Shown here in pieces: positions 50,811 through 60,197 of a DNA stretch of 64,000 bases (positions are counted from its first letter, which is position 1; each line of letters opens with the position of its first letter). Under the pieces are notes generated by a model. That model was not told where the DNA came from and searched no databases. It saw only the letters and a list, made by a program, of their open reading frames with translations. The DNA comes from Palsa-295 sp963785585 (GTDB lineage Bacteria; Acidobacteriota; Terriglobia; Acidiferrales; UBA7541), in the NCBI GenBank assembly GCA_963785585.1, contig CAWAVW010000004.1, forward strand, positions 1,488,001-1,552,000, in the 5' to 3' direction. Made by a program: the position numbers and the translations under genes.

Positions 50811-51425
50811 TCAGCGAAATAACATGTTGGTGGGTCGAACGCCGCGACGGCGGCAATCTTCCGCATAAACTCCCCAGTACGTCCTCAGCAGACGGTCGTT
50901 TGCGCCGAAGCCCAGCTGGCGAGCCATTGCTTCGATCCCGCTGGGAGTTCCCTCCAGCTCCAGGAATGTGCCGACCGGAGTTTCGTCGAGTTCGATGTGA
51001 AGGCCACCGAGTCGGTACGAGGTTCGATATTTTTCGTACCGGAAGCCGTTCGTGAATCCGAGCGCATTCAGGCTCGCGAGGAATTCCGCCGAATTCAGCA
51101 CCGGAACTTCCCGCTCCATTCGGACTTTATAGTTCGAGCGTTTGGCCGTGGGGATCTTGCCGAGTGCCGGGGATTTTGCCGTCAGGACGGCATTCGAGAG
51201 TCCAACGGGGCGGCGGCTTGGGTTGACGGGAGTTTCGATGCGGAGGCGGAGCAGGCATCCACGTTTCCGCAGGTCGGCAGCTACGGTATCGAAGAGCGTA
51301 TTTTGTTCGAAGACGCGTCGATGAAGCGCGACACCGGCGCGCGACAGGAGCCGCCGCGTAGCCGCGACGTCGCGCACGCGAACCTTGATTTCGACCTCTC
51401 GATGGGTCTTTTTTCGTGAAACCAC
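50811..51425 (-). CDS. CYTH-domain protein (class IV adenylate cyclase / CyaB-like)
   Basis: 204 aa. The N-terminal EVEIKVRV (10-17) is the ExExK triphosphate-binding signature, followed by basic and acidic residues spaced through the barrel (LLRLRIET, YKVRMEREVPV, YEKYRTSYRLGGLHIELDET, FLELEG). CYTH proteins act on triphosphates: adenylate cyclase, thiamine-triphosphatase or inorganic triphosphatase. The activity cannot be chosen from sequence; bacterial members without other domains are often annotated CyaB-like. Confidence 0.85.
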   Translation of the reverse strand: MVSRKKTHREVEIKVRVRDVAATRRLLSRAGVALHRRVFEQNTLFDTVAADLRKRGCLLRLRIETPVNPSRRPVGLSNAVLTAKSPALGKIPTAKRSNYKVRMEREVPVLNSAEFLASLNALGFTNGFRYEKYRTSYRLGGLHIELDETPVGTFLELEGTPSGIEAMARQLGFGANDRLLRTYWGVYAEDCRRRGVRPTNMLFR

Positions 51426-51547
51426 AAGGGATTATAAACCGATTTCGTGCGTTGCCCTTCGATCGATCAAGTTCAGAGCGGCGCGATGTTGCCAAACCCT
51501 CGGGCGAGCCATCATAATCAGCTCGCACAGCGAAATTTCCACGATAC

Positions 51548-54274
51548 ATGACCGAACCCACAACGCCGCTCATGCAGCAGTATCACGCCGTCAAGAAACA
51601 GCACCCCGCGGCGCTGCTGCTGTTTCGATTGGGCGATTTTTATGAGCTCTTCTACGAAGACGCCGTGGTGGCCTCGAAAATTCTGCAGATTACGCTCACC
51701 TCCCGTAATAAAGGAAAGGCCGACGCGATTCCGATGTGCGGCGTCCCTTATCACGCCGCCGAAAATTACATCGCGCGGCTGATTCGCGCCGGCCACAAAG
51801 TCGCCATTTGCGAGCAGCTTGAGGTGCCGGGTCCCGGAAAGAAAATTGTGCGGCGAGAAGTTGTGCGCGTGCTTACGCCCGGAACGGCATCCGGATCGGG
51901 ACTGGTGGAGGCTCGAGAAAATAATTATTTGGCTGCTGTAGCTCGTTCGGGCGAAGCCATCGGGCTCGCCTACGTGGACCTTTCGACCGGCGAATTCTGT
52001 GCCACGGAATTTTCCGGAGACAAAAACGAAGCGCGACTGCGCGACGAGCTTGGCATTCTGCGTCCGCGCGAAGTGCTGCTGGCGAAGCCGGTGACCCTGT
52101 TTCCCGTAACGGGATCGCCTGAACTCGAAGGCGTGGGCGCTGTGGAAACGCGCCTCGATGATTGGGTCTTCGAACTGAATTACGCGACGCGAATCATCGA
52201 GCAGCAATTTCGCGTGGTGGCGCTCGAAGGATTTGGGTTGAGCGATCATCCGCAGGCCACGCGTGCTTGCGGCGCGCTGGTTCACTACTTGCGCGAGACT
52301 TCGGCGATTGGCGCGCGTTCCGCGGAAGATTCGGCCGTCGTTCCCTCGCTTCGACCTGCGGGAGCCGGTCTTGAGCATCTCGATCGTATCCGCTATTACG
52401 AGCAGCAGCAGGCGCTGATCCTCGATTCGGTGACGGCGCGGAATCTGGAACTCGTCGAGCCGTCGTCGGGCGACGATGCTTCGGCAACTCTGCTGCGCGC
52501 CATGGACGAAACCTCGACGGGCATGGGTGCGCGGCTGCTGCGTTCCTGGATTCTACGGCCCGAAATTTCCCTCGACGAAATCGAAGCGCGGCTTTCGGCG
52601 GTAGCGGACTTGAAATCGCGCGCCATGGTTCGGGGCGAGCTTCGCGCCGCACTCGCAAGCATTCTCGATCTGGAAAGGATCACCAGTCGCGTCACTTTGG
52701 GGGTCGCGACGCCACGCGACCTGCTGGCGCTGCGCCAAACGCTCGAAAAAGTTCCCGTACTGCGCAAGCTGCTTGCCACGCCGTCCGCGACCGGAGCGGC
52801 GATCGACACGCGGCTGAGGACCCTTCACGATCAGCTCGACGAACTGGAGGACGTCCGCGGCCTGATTGCCCGTGGCATATCGGACGATCCGCCCGCGGTC
52901 GCCGGCGATCCGGGAGTGATCCGCCGCGGGTTTAACGGCGAGCTTGACGAGCTGCATGCCATCACCAAACAGGGACGCCAGATTATTGCCGCGATGGAAG
53001 AGCGGGAACGCGCACGAACCGGCATCGGCAGCCTGAAAATTCGCTACAACCACGTTTTCGGTTTCTACATTGAAATCTCGAATGCCAATAAGCATCTGGC
53101 TCCGCCGGACTACGAGCGCAAGCAGACGCTGGCGAACGCCGAACGGTTCACGTCTGCGGAACTGAAAGAGCATGAACGAAAGGTTCTTTCGGCCGACGAA
53201 AAGATTCTGGAGATCGAGCGGCGGCTCTACGGCGAAATTCGCGAATCGATCGCCCGGGAAGCGGCCCGGCTGCGGCGGACCGCCTCGGCGATCGCGCAAC
53301 TGGATGTGCTGGTGAATTTCGCGGCGATCGCTGCTTCGCGTAAGTATGTGCGACCCGATTTCACGGATAAATCGATGGTGAAGAAAGGGCCGCGCGGCGT
53401 TTTGATGATCGCCGGCGGGCGGCATCCCGTGATCGAAAAGCTGCTCGAAGAACGCGGAGAGCGGTTCGTGCCCAACGATCTGTATTTGAACGACGATCGG
53501 CAGTTCTTGCTGCTGATCACCGGACCGAATATGGGCGGAAAATCCACGTACCTGCGTCAAGCGGCGCTCATTTCGATTCTCGCGCAGATGGGGTCGTTCG
53601 TTCCCGCCGTGGAGGCGAAGCTTCCTCTGCTCGATCGGATCTTCACGCGAATTGGGGCGTCGGACAATCTGGCGCGCGGACGCTCCACATTTTTAGTGGA
53701 GATGAGCGAAGTCGCGGCGATCTTGAATACCGCTTCGGCCGCGAGTCTGGTGCTGCTCGACGAAGTCGGCCGCGGCACGGCAACGTTTGACGGGCTATCG
53801 ATTGCGTGGGCGGTGGTGGAGGCGCTGCATTCCGGCGAAAGACCGCGCACGCTTTTTGCCACGCACTATCACGAGTTGACCGAGCTGGAGCAGCTGCTGC
53901 CCGGAGTTCAGAACGTGCACGTCGCGGTGCAGGAAGCAGGCAACGAAATCATATTTTTGCGCCGGGTGGCGCCGGGCAGCGCGGACAAAAGCTACGGCAT
54001 TGAAGTGGCGCGGCTTGCCGGATTGCCCGCGGCGGTGATCGCCCGCGCGCGGGAGGTATTGCGCGTGCACGAAGAAAGCGAAGACAAAGTTTCCGAGGAA
54101 CTTTCGCCGGGCGCGACGGCGACGGGCGGCAATGGCGCGCACGGCGCGCATCAGACGAGTTTCACGGCTATCGACGAATCGGTCGTCGCCGCGATTCGCG
54201 GCGCGGATTTGAACAAACTCACACCGCTGGAAGCGATGAATCTGCTGGCGGAGCTGCAAAAGCAGTTGCCATGA
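51548..54274 (+). CDS. mutS: DNA mismatch repair protein MutS
   Basis: 908 aa. It recognises mismatches and small loops and recruits MutL. The N-terminal mismatch-binding domain has FRLGDFYELFYEDA, the MutS form of the F-x-E motif. Connector, lever and clamp domains follow. The C-terminal ATPase has Walker A GPNMGGKST (659-667), Walker B VLLDEVGRGTATFDG (about 735-750) and the HYHELTELE signature. A Gly/His-rich linker precedes the short C-terminal tetramerisation-like end. It overlaps anmK by 4 bases. Confidence 0.97.
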   Translation: MTEPTTPLMQQYHAVKKQHPAALLLFRLGDFYELFYEDAVVASKILQITLTSRNKGKADAIPMCGVPYHAAENYIARLIRAGHKVAICEQLEVPGPGKKIVRREVVRVLTPGTASGSGLVEARENNYLAAVARSGEAIGLAYVDLSTGEFCATEFSGDKNEARLRDELGILRPREVLLAKPVTLFPVTGSPELEGVGAVETRLDDWVFELNYATRIIEQQFRVVALEGFGLSDHPQATRACGALVHYLRETSAIGARSAEDSAVVPSLRPAGAGLEHLDRIRYYEQQQALILDSVTARNLELVEPSSGDDASATLLRAMDETSTGMGARLLRSWILRPEISLDEIEARLSAVADLKSRAMVRGELRAALASILDLERITSRVTLGVATPRDLLALRQTLEKVPVLRKLLATPSATGAAIDTRLRTLHDQLDELEDVRGLIARGISDDPPAVAGDPGVIRRGFNGELDELHAITKQGRQIIAAMEERERARTGIGSLKIRYNHVFGFYIEISNANKHLAPPDYERKQTLANAERFTSAELKEHERKVLSADEKILEIERRLYGEIRESIAREAARLRRTASAIAQLDVLVNFAAIAASRKYVRPDFTDKSMVKKGPRGVLMIAGGRHPVIEKLLEERGERFVPNDLYLNDDRQFLLLITGPNMGGKSTYLRQAALISILAQMGSFVPAVEAKLPLLDRIFTRIGASDNLARGRSTFLVEMSEVAAILNTASAASLVLLDEVGRGTATFDGLSIAWAVVEALHSGERPRTLFATHYHELTELEQLLPGVQNVHVAVQEAGNEIIFLRRVAPGSADKSYGIEVARLAGLPAAVIARAREVLRVHEESEDKVSEELSPGATATGGNGAHGAHQTSFTAIDESVVAAIRGADLNKLTPLEAMNLLAELQKQLP

Positions 54275-55497
54275 CCAAGCGATCCAAATCAATCCGAGTG
54301 ATCGGGATGATGTCCGGCACGTCGGCCGACGGTATCGATGTGGCGCTCGTTCGGATCGAGTCACGCTCCGCAAGCGACGGGGCCATCGACGCCCAATTCG
54401 AGAGGCACTTTCAGGCCGAGTTCCCTTCTGCCGTGCGAAAGGCAATCTTGCGGCTCGCGAACGGCACGCCTACGACGACCGCAGAAATCAGCCATTTGAA
54501 TTTTCTGCTGGGTGAGGAATTCGCTCGTGCGGCGATAGCCGCCTGCGGTCGGTGGCGTGTGCCGTTGCGCGAAGTAGCGCTGATCGGTTCGCACGGGCAA
54601 ACGATTTACCACCAGGGCGAGGCGACGGAGTTCTTAACGGAGCGGAAACTCGCGTCAACGCTGCAGATTGCAGACGCGGCCGTAATCGCCGAGCGAACGG
54701 GTATTCCGACGATTGCGGATTTTCGCACGGCGGACATGGCAGCGGGCGGCCACGGCGCGCCCCTTGTTCCGTTTGTCGATTACCTTCTATATCGTCATCG
54801 AACCCGCGGGCGGATCGCGCTCAATATTGGCGGCATCGCGAATTTCTCGGTGATTCCCGCGGGTGCAAAACCGGAAGACGTGCGGGCGTTCGATACCGGC
54901 CCGGGAAACATGGTGATCGATGCGCTCGTGGAGCATTATTCGCACGGGCGCTTGCGTTTTGACCGCGACGCGAAGCTTGCTCTGCGCGGGCGAACCATCC
55001 CGGCGCTGCTCGATTCGCTGCTCGCCGATTCATACTTTGCGAAAAAACCGCCTAAGACAGCGGGGCGCGAGCAGTTCGGCGCTGGCTATGCCGCAAAAAT
55101 CGCGGCATGGGGGAAACGGCATCGTGCGCGACCGGAAGACATCGTCCGAACGGCAACCATGCTGACTCCTCTTTCGATCGTGGATGCGATTCATCGCTTC
55201 GTAGTGCCGCACACTCGGGTGGACGATCTGATCGTGGCGGGCGGCGGCTCGCAAAATCCGCTGATCATGCTGCAGCTTGGCGCGCTGTTGCCCGGAATTA
55301 CGATTCTGGAGCCGCTCGAGTTCGGCGTGCCTGCCCATGCGAAGGAGGCGTTCGCTTTCGCGGTGCTGGCCTACGAGGCGTGGCGTGGTCGCACGAATAA
55401 TTTGCCGTCGGCAACGGGCGCGCACCATCCGGCGATTCTCGGCAAGCTTTCACTGCCAAGCCCCGCGGCACGCAAGCGGCGCGGCGGGTTGCGGTAG
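54271..55497 (+). CDS. anmK: Anhydro-N-acetylmuramic acid kinase
   Basis: 408 aa. It phosphorylates 1,6-anhydro-MurNAc from recycled peptidoglycan to MurNAc-6-phosphate. N-terminal GMMSGTSADGIDVALVRIES is the ATP-binding signature; IGSHGQTIYH, GAPLVPFVDYLLY, NIGGIANFSVIP and DTGPGNMVIDAL are further conserved blocks, with VAGGGSQNPLIM near the end. The start overlaps the mutS stop (ATGA), so translation is probably coupled. Confidence 0.95.
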   Translation: MTKRSKSIRVIGMMSGTSADGIDVALVRIESRSASDGAIDAQFERHFQAEFPSAVRKAILRLANGTPTTTAEISHLNFLLGEEFARAAIAACGRWRVPLREVALIGSHGQTIYHQGEATEFLTERKLASTLQIADAAVIAERTGIPTIADFRTADMAAGGHGAPLVPFVDYLLYRHRTRGRIALNIGGIANFSVIPAGAKPEDVRAFDTGPGNMVIDALVEHYSHGRLRFDRDAKLALRGRTIPALLDSLLADSYFAKKPPKTAGREQFGAGYAAKIAAWGKRHRARPEDIVRTATMLTPLSIVDAIHRFVVPHTRVDDLIVAGGGSQNPLIMLQLGALLPGITILEPLEFGVPAHAKEAFAFAVLAYEAWRGRTNNLPSATGAHHPAILGKLSLPSPAARKRRGGLR

Positions 55498-55498
55498 C

Positions 55499-57040
55499 AT
55501 GCGCGGAATGCGGACGCGTTCTGTGCTATGCGTCGCGTGGTTGACGGCTACGACGCTCGCCGGCTGCTCTTCGTATAGCCGCAAGCCAGACGCCAACACG
55601 GTGACGTTTTTAATGGACGCCGCGCCGACCAATCTTGATCCGCGCATCGGTGCGGATGCCTACTCCGAGCACGTCCACGGGCTGATTTTCTCGAGCCTGG
55701 TCGCGCACGACGCGCAGATGAACATCACGCCGGATCTCGCCGAGTCATGGGAGATTCCCGACCCGCTCACCTACGTTTTCCACCTGCGGCATGGCGTGAA
55801 GTTTCACGATGGGCGCGCACTGACAGCCGACGACGTCAAATACACGTTCGATACGATTCTCGCCGGACCTCTGAAAACGCCGAAGCGGGGCTCGCTGAAA
55901 ACGGTGGCGTCGGTGGAAGCGAGGGACGCTTACACCGTCGTGTTTCATCTTCGTGAGCCGTACGCTTCGCTGCTGTGGACTTTGAGCGCACCGGGAATTG
56001 GGATCGTGCCGAACGGGGCTGGCGGGGATTTTGCGCAGCACCCCGTCGGCACCGGGCCGTTCAAATTTGGGAGTTACACCGTGGATGAAGAGCTGGACCT
56101 TGAGCGCAACGCGGACTATTTCGGCGCGCCGCCCAAGTTTCAGAATCTGCACATGCGCATTGTGACGGACGCGCTGGTCCGAGCGCTTGAGCTTCGCAAA
56201 GGCACCGGCGACACCACAATCAATTCGCTAACGCCCGATATGGCAGTGACGCTCGCGAAAGAAAAGGGCCTCGCGGCCGACGAGCAGCCCGGCACCAGCC
56301 TGGCGTACATCGCATTCAATTTCGATGATCCGATTCTCGGCAAGCACGAAGTGCGGCAGGCACTGGCGTACGCAACGGACCGCGCGACGATCATTCGCTA
56401 CCTGCTTCGCGGGCAAGCGCAACCTGCCGCCAGCTTGCTGCCGCCGAACCACTGGGCGTTTGATGGAAACGTCACACAGTACGATTTCGATCCGGCGCGC
56501 GCCGAGGCGCTGCTGGAGAAGGCGGGATTCAAACGCGGCGTCGATGGGATCCGACTGCATCTGACGCTGAAAACTTCGACCGACGAATCGACGCGGCTAC
56601 TGAGCGAAGCGATCGCCGACCAGTGGAAGAAGGTCGGCGTCTCGCTCGAGCTTCGTCCGCTGGAATTTGCCACGCTGTACACCGACATCACGCGAGGAAC
56701 ATTTCAGATGTATTCGCTGCGCTGGGTGGGCGCCAACAATGATCCCGATATTTTCGAATACGTATTCAGTTCCGCGAAATTCCCCCCAGCCGGCGCGAAT
56801 CGCGGGCACTACAGGAACGCTGAGCTCGATGCGCTGCTGAATCAATCGCGTGTGGAGATGGATCGGGGAAAACGGAAGGAGTTGCTGTTTCAAATTCAGA
56901 AGATTGTGGCGACCGACGAGCCTTACATCAATTTATGGTATGTGGATAATGTCTGCGTGCATCGCGACCGCCTGACGGGGATTTCGCTGTCGCCGGATGG
57001 GAGTTACGATTTTCTGGCCACGCTTTCGGTGAAGCCCTAG
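55499..57040 (+). CDS. ABC-type oligopeptide/nickel-family solute-binding lipoprotein
   Basis: 513 aa from the ATG at 55499, one base after anmK. A lipoprotein signal (VLCVAWLTATTLAGC) has lipobox LAGC. The mature part is a family-5 extracellular solute-binding protein: PTNLDPRIGADAYSEHVHGL, VFHLRHGVKFHDGRALTADD, LTVDVKY-like DDVKYTFDTI, HPVGTGPFKFGSY and RQALAYATDRATIIRYLLRG. No permease or ATPase genes adjoin it. With anmK upstream, the ligand may be peptidoglycan-derived peptides, but that is inference. Confidence 0.88.
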   Translation: MRGMRTRSVLCVAWLTATTLAGCSSYSRKPDANTVTFLMDAAPTNLDPRIGADAYSEHVHGLIFSSLVAHDAQMNITPDLAESWEIPDPLTYVFHLRHGVKFHDGRALTADDVKYTFDTILAGPLKTPKRGSLKTVASVEARDAYTVVFHLREPYASLLWTLSAPGIGIVPNGAGGDFAQHPVGTGPFKFGSYTVDEELDLERNADYFGAPPKFQNLHMRIVTDALVRALELRKGTGDTTINSLTPDMAVTLAKEKGLAADEQPGTSLAYIAFNFDDPILGKHEVRQALAYATDRATIIRYLLRGQAQPAASLLPPNHWAFDGNVTQYDFDPARAEALLEKAGFKRGVDGIRLHLTLKTSTDESTRLLSEAIADQWKKVGVSLELRPLEFATLYTDITRGTFQMYSLRWVGANNDPDIFEYVFSSAKFPPAGANRGHYRNAELDALLNQSRVEMDRGKRKELLFQIQKIVATDEPYINLWYVDNVCVHRDRLTGISLSPDGSYDFLATLSVKP

Positions 57041-57058
57041 CGTTCGCGTCCCGCGCGT

Positions 57059-57697
57059 TTACTTCTCCAGCGCGGCATGTATTGCGGCGTCCGGCAGTGC
57101 TCCCTCACGCGCGATGCTCCATTGGTCGCCGTCGATCCTCACGATCGTCGATGCCAGAGTTCCCTTGGTGTCGCCGGCATCGAGAATCAGTGGAATCCGG
57201 TCGCCCAACTGATCGACGATCTGCTTTGCATTCGAGCAGGAGGGATAGCCGGAAAGGTTCGCGCTCGTGCCAGTGATCGGGCCGCCAACGGCTTCAATCA
57301 GCGCGGTTGTGACCGGAGAATTCGCCCAGCGCAGGGCGACGCGCCCTGTGTTGCCCGTTACCTTCAGCGGCAGGCGGCTCGTCGCTTCGACCACCAGTGT
57401 GAGCGCGCCGGGCCAAAATTCGTGCGCCAATTTCAGAAAACAATCCGGGACGTCGCGGATCATGGTGATGGCTTGTTCGATGGAACCGACCAAAATCGGA
57501 AGCGCTTTTGTTTCAGGCCGCCCCTTGGCACGGAAAACGGCCTCGATGGCCGCTAGATTAAATGGATCGACCGAAAGACCGTAGAACGTGTCGGTCGGGA
57601 TGCCCACAACTTCGCCGCGCTGGATGTACCCGGCGGCGTATCGAATCGATTTTGGTTCCGGTGACGAGGATGAAATTTTCAGGACTTCGACAGGCAA
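57059..57697 (-). CDS. Sua5/YciO/YrdC-family protein (threonylcarbamoyl-AMP synthase type)
   Basis: 212 aa. The family makes threonylcarbamoyl-AMP for the t6A37 tRNA modification. Conserved features are GIPTDTFYGLSVDP, FRAKGRPETKALPILV, FWPGALTLVVEA, RVALRWANSP and GPITGTSANLSGYPSC, with S/T and Lys/Arg residues of the nucleotide pocket present. It lacks the Sua5 C-terminal domain, so it is the short TsaC/YwlC-like form. Convergent with the solute-binding protein gene. Confidence 0.88.
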   Translation of the reverse strand: MPVEVLKISSSSPEPKSIRYAAGYIQRGEVVGIPTDTFYGLSVDPFNLAAIEAVFRAKGRPETKALPILVGSIEQAITMIRDVPDCFLKLAHEFWPGALTLVVEATSRLPLKVTGNTGRVALRWANSPVTTALIEAVGGPITGTSANLSGYPSCSNAKQIVDQLGDRIPLILDAGDTKGTLASTIVRIDGDQWSIAREGALPDAAIHAALEK

Positions 57698-57858
57698 GTG
57701 TACGCTCTCAGCGGGTTGCGCCCCAATTTCGCTAAAGACCGTAACACAGGCCGAACGGACGAATCAAGCTGCTCGTTTTCCCACGCATTGCGCCGCGGTT
57801 TTAATGGGGCGCGTACAGCTCGGTTTACCTCCGCTGGCGCGTTTGTTAGGCTTGCTGG

Positions 57859-58842
57859 GTGAGTGGGCGATTCGGCAAAAATGGCGGGCGTTCGTCGGGC
57901 GTGCCTTCGCAAGCGCCGCATGGGCGTCGCGACGTGCGTGCTACGTCGCCGCACGACGATGATTCGGTCGCGTCCGATGTGATTACCAGCAAGGACAATC
58001 GATGGCTCAAAGTGTTTCGCGCGGGCCTGCAAGGCGGAGGTCCGGCGGCGGGCGAAGCGATTGCAGTGGAGGGGCCAAAGTTGATTGAAGACGCGTTTCG
58101 CGCGGGCCTGCGTGCCGAAGCGCTGCTTGTGAGCGAGTCTGGCGACGAATTGCTGGCGCGGATTCTGCTGGCGGCGCGAGAGACCGACGATGGCATCTCG
58201 CAATCGCGCGTCCTGAGAACGACGGATCCGCTCTTCGCCAGTGCCGCGGGAACCGAGACTCCGCAGGGCGTTGCGGCACTATTTCTGCAACCCAACTGGC
58301 ATTTCGACAATGTGCTCGGCCACCGAAAACACGCAGCGGCTTCGCCCGCGCCTGCAAAGGGCGCCGCGCTCGTGGTGGTAGTCGTGGGTGTGCAGGACCC
58401 CGGCAACGTGGGCACGATTGTGCGTTCGGCGGAAGCGTTTGGCGCGACGGGAGTGATCGCAGCGCGCGGAACGGCGGATCCGTGGTCACCCAAAGCGGTG
58501 CGTGCTTCCGCCGGTTCGGCGCTGCGCGTGCCCATTTTGCGCGGCATCGCGCCCGCTTCCCTGCTCACCCAACTCCGCGCTTCAGGACTGAAGATTGTGG
58601 CGACCAGCTCGCACGCCGCTGCTGCCGAACACAAAGAAGCAGACCTCTCGCGGCCGACGGCTCTATGGATCGGCAGCGAAGGCGCCGGCTTGCCCGAAGA
58701 AATCATCCAATCGGCAGATGCGACGATTGCGATCCCGATTGCGAACGCGGTCGAATCGTTGAATGCCGGCGTGGCGGCGTCGATCGTACTCTACGAAGCT
58801 GCGCGCCAGCGGGTTGCATCCCGCCAAGCGAGTCAACTCTAG
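57859..58842 (+). CDS. SpoU-family RNA 2'-O-methyltransferase (TrmH/RlmB type)
   Basis: 327 aa from a GTG at 57859. Residues about 1-45 are basic and probably disordered. An L30e-like substrate-binding domain (about 45-160) precedes the knotted SPOUT domain with motif 1 VQDPGNVGTIVRSAEAFGAT, motif 2 LWIGSEGAGLPEE and motif 3 IPIANAVESLNAGVAASIVL. It methylates a ribose 2'-OH in rRNA or tRNA with SAM; the target nucleoside is not identifiable. It is followed by rarA after two bases. Confidence 0.88.
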   Translation: MSGRFGKNGGRSSGVPSQAPHGRRDVRATSPHDDDSVASDVITSKDNRWLKVFRAGLQGGGPAAGEAIAVEGPKLIEDAFRAGLRAEALLVSESGDELLARILLAARETDDGISQSRVLRTTDPLFASAAGTETPQGVAALFLQPNWHFDNVLGHRKHAAASPAPAKGAALVVVVVGVQDPGNVGTIVRSAEAFGATGVIAARGTADPWSPKAVRASAGSALRVPILRGIAPASLLTQLRASGLKIVATSSHAAAAEHKEADLSRPTALWIGSEGAGLPEEIIQSADATIAIPIANAVESLNAGVAASIVLYEAARQRVASRQASQL

Positions 58843-58844
58843 CG

Positions 58845-60197
58845 ATGGGACTGTTCCGCGCCGTCCAACCCGAAGAAGATTCGCAGTCCGGGCGTCCTCT
58901 TGCGGACCGCATGCGCCCGCAGACGCTCGACGAATTCATCGGCCAGGAAGAACTGCTGTCGCCCGGCAAACCGCTGCGAGTGCAGATTGAGCGCGACGAT
59001 CTGACGTCCATGCTCTTCTGGGGGCCGCCGGGATGCGGGAAGACGACCTTGGCGCGGGTGATTGCCCGGCGGACGAAGTCTGAGTTCATTCCCTTCAGCG
59101 CGGTGATGTCCGGAATCAAAGAAATCAAAGAAGTGATGGCCAAGGCCGAATCGCAACGCCGTTACGGCGCTCGCACGATCGTGTTTGTCGATGAAGTGCA
59201 CCGGTTCAATCGCGCGCAGCAAGACGCATTTCTGCCCCACGTGGAAGCCGGAAATATTCTGCTGATCGGCGCGACCACGCAGAACCCTTCGTTTGAAGTC
59301 ATCGCACCGCTGCTTTCGAGGATGAAGGTTTACATCCTGAAAGCGCACACGACCGAGCAGATCGTTGCCCTGCTGGAGCGGGCGATTGAGGATAAGGCCC
59401 GCGGCCTGGGCAACGAGCATGTGGAAGCGACGAGCGAAATCCTCCATCGAATCGCGATTCTGGCAAATGGCGACGCGCGCGCGGCCTACACCACGCTCGA
59501 AGCGCTGGTGCTGGGCACTGCGCCCGACGCGGAGGGCAGGCGCGTATTGACGCAATCGCTGCTGGAGGATGTGTTGCAGCGGAAGCTGTTGCCTTACGAC
59601 CGGTCGGGCGAAGAGCATTTCAATCTGATCTCGGCGCTGCATAAGTCCGTGCGGAATTCCGATCCCGACGCGGCACTCTACTGGATCGCGCGAATGATCG
59701 AATCCGGCGAAGACCCGCTGTACCTGGCGCGGCGGATGGTGCGCATGGCCAGCGAAGATATTGGACTGGCCGAGCCGCACGCCGTGGAGGTGACGATCGC
59801 GGCGATGCAGGCCTTTGAACTGCTCGGTCCGCCCGAAGGCCATCTGGCCCTCGCGCAGGCCGCCGTATATCTGTCGCTCGCGCCGAAATCAAACGCCGTT
59901 TACAAAGCGTACGGCGAAGTGCGGGACGATTTGCAATCAACAATGGCCGAGCCCGTTCCCATGCAACTGCGCAACGCGGTGACCGGACTCATGGGGAATG
60001 TCGGCTATGGAAAGGGCTATCAGTACGCGCACGACTCCGAAGAAAAAGTGACGGATATGCAGTGCCTTCCGGACAGCCTCGCCGGCCGCGTATATTACAA
60101 GCCGACCGATCAAGGATTTGAGCAGCGGATCCGCCAGCGCCTGGACGAAATTCGCCGTATTCACAACAAACCATCCGAGACCAAGGGAAAACAATGA
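58845..60197 (+). CDS. rarA: Replication-associated recombination protein A (RarA/MgsA)
   Basis: 450 aa from the ATG at 58845, two bases after the previous stop. AAA+ clamp-loader-like ATPase acting at stalled forks. LADRMRPQTLDEFIGQEELL, Walker A GPPGCGKTT, Walker B VFVDEVHRF, sensor 1 IGATTQNPSFEV and the C-terminal block RMVRMASEDIGLA are diagnostic. The final part includes VYLSLAPKSNAVYKAYG and LPDSLAGRVYYKPTDQG. Next gene overlaps by 4 bases. Confidence 0.95.
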   Translation: MGLFRAVQPEEDSQSGRPLADRMRPQTLDEFIGQEELLSPGKPLRVQIERDDLTSMLFWGPPGCGKTTLARVIARRTKSEFIPFSAVMSGIKEIKEVMAKAESQRRYGARTIVFVDEVHRFNRAQQDAFLPHVEAGNILLIGATTQNPSFEVIAPLLSRMKVYILKAHTTEQIVALLERAIEDKARGLGNEHVEATSEILHRIAILANGDARAAYTTLEALVLGTAPDAEGRRVLTQSLLEDVLQRKLLPYDRSGEEHFNLISALHKSVRNSDPDAALYWIARMIESGEDPLYLARRMVRMASEDIGLAEPHAVEVTIAAMQAFELLGPPEGHLALAQAAVYLSLAPKSNAVYKAYGEVRDDLQSTMAEPVPMQLRNAVTGLMGNVGYGKGYQYAHDSEEKVTDMQCLPDSLAGRVYYKPTDQGFEQRIRQRLDEIRRIHNKPSETKGKQ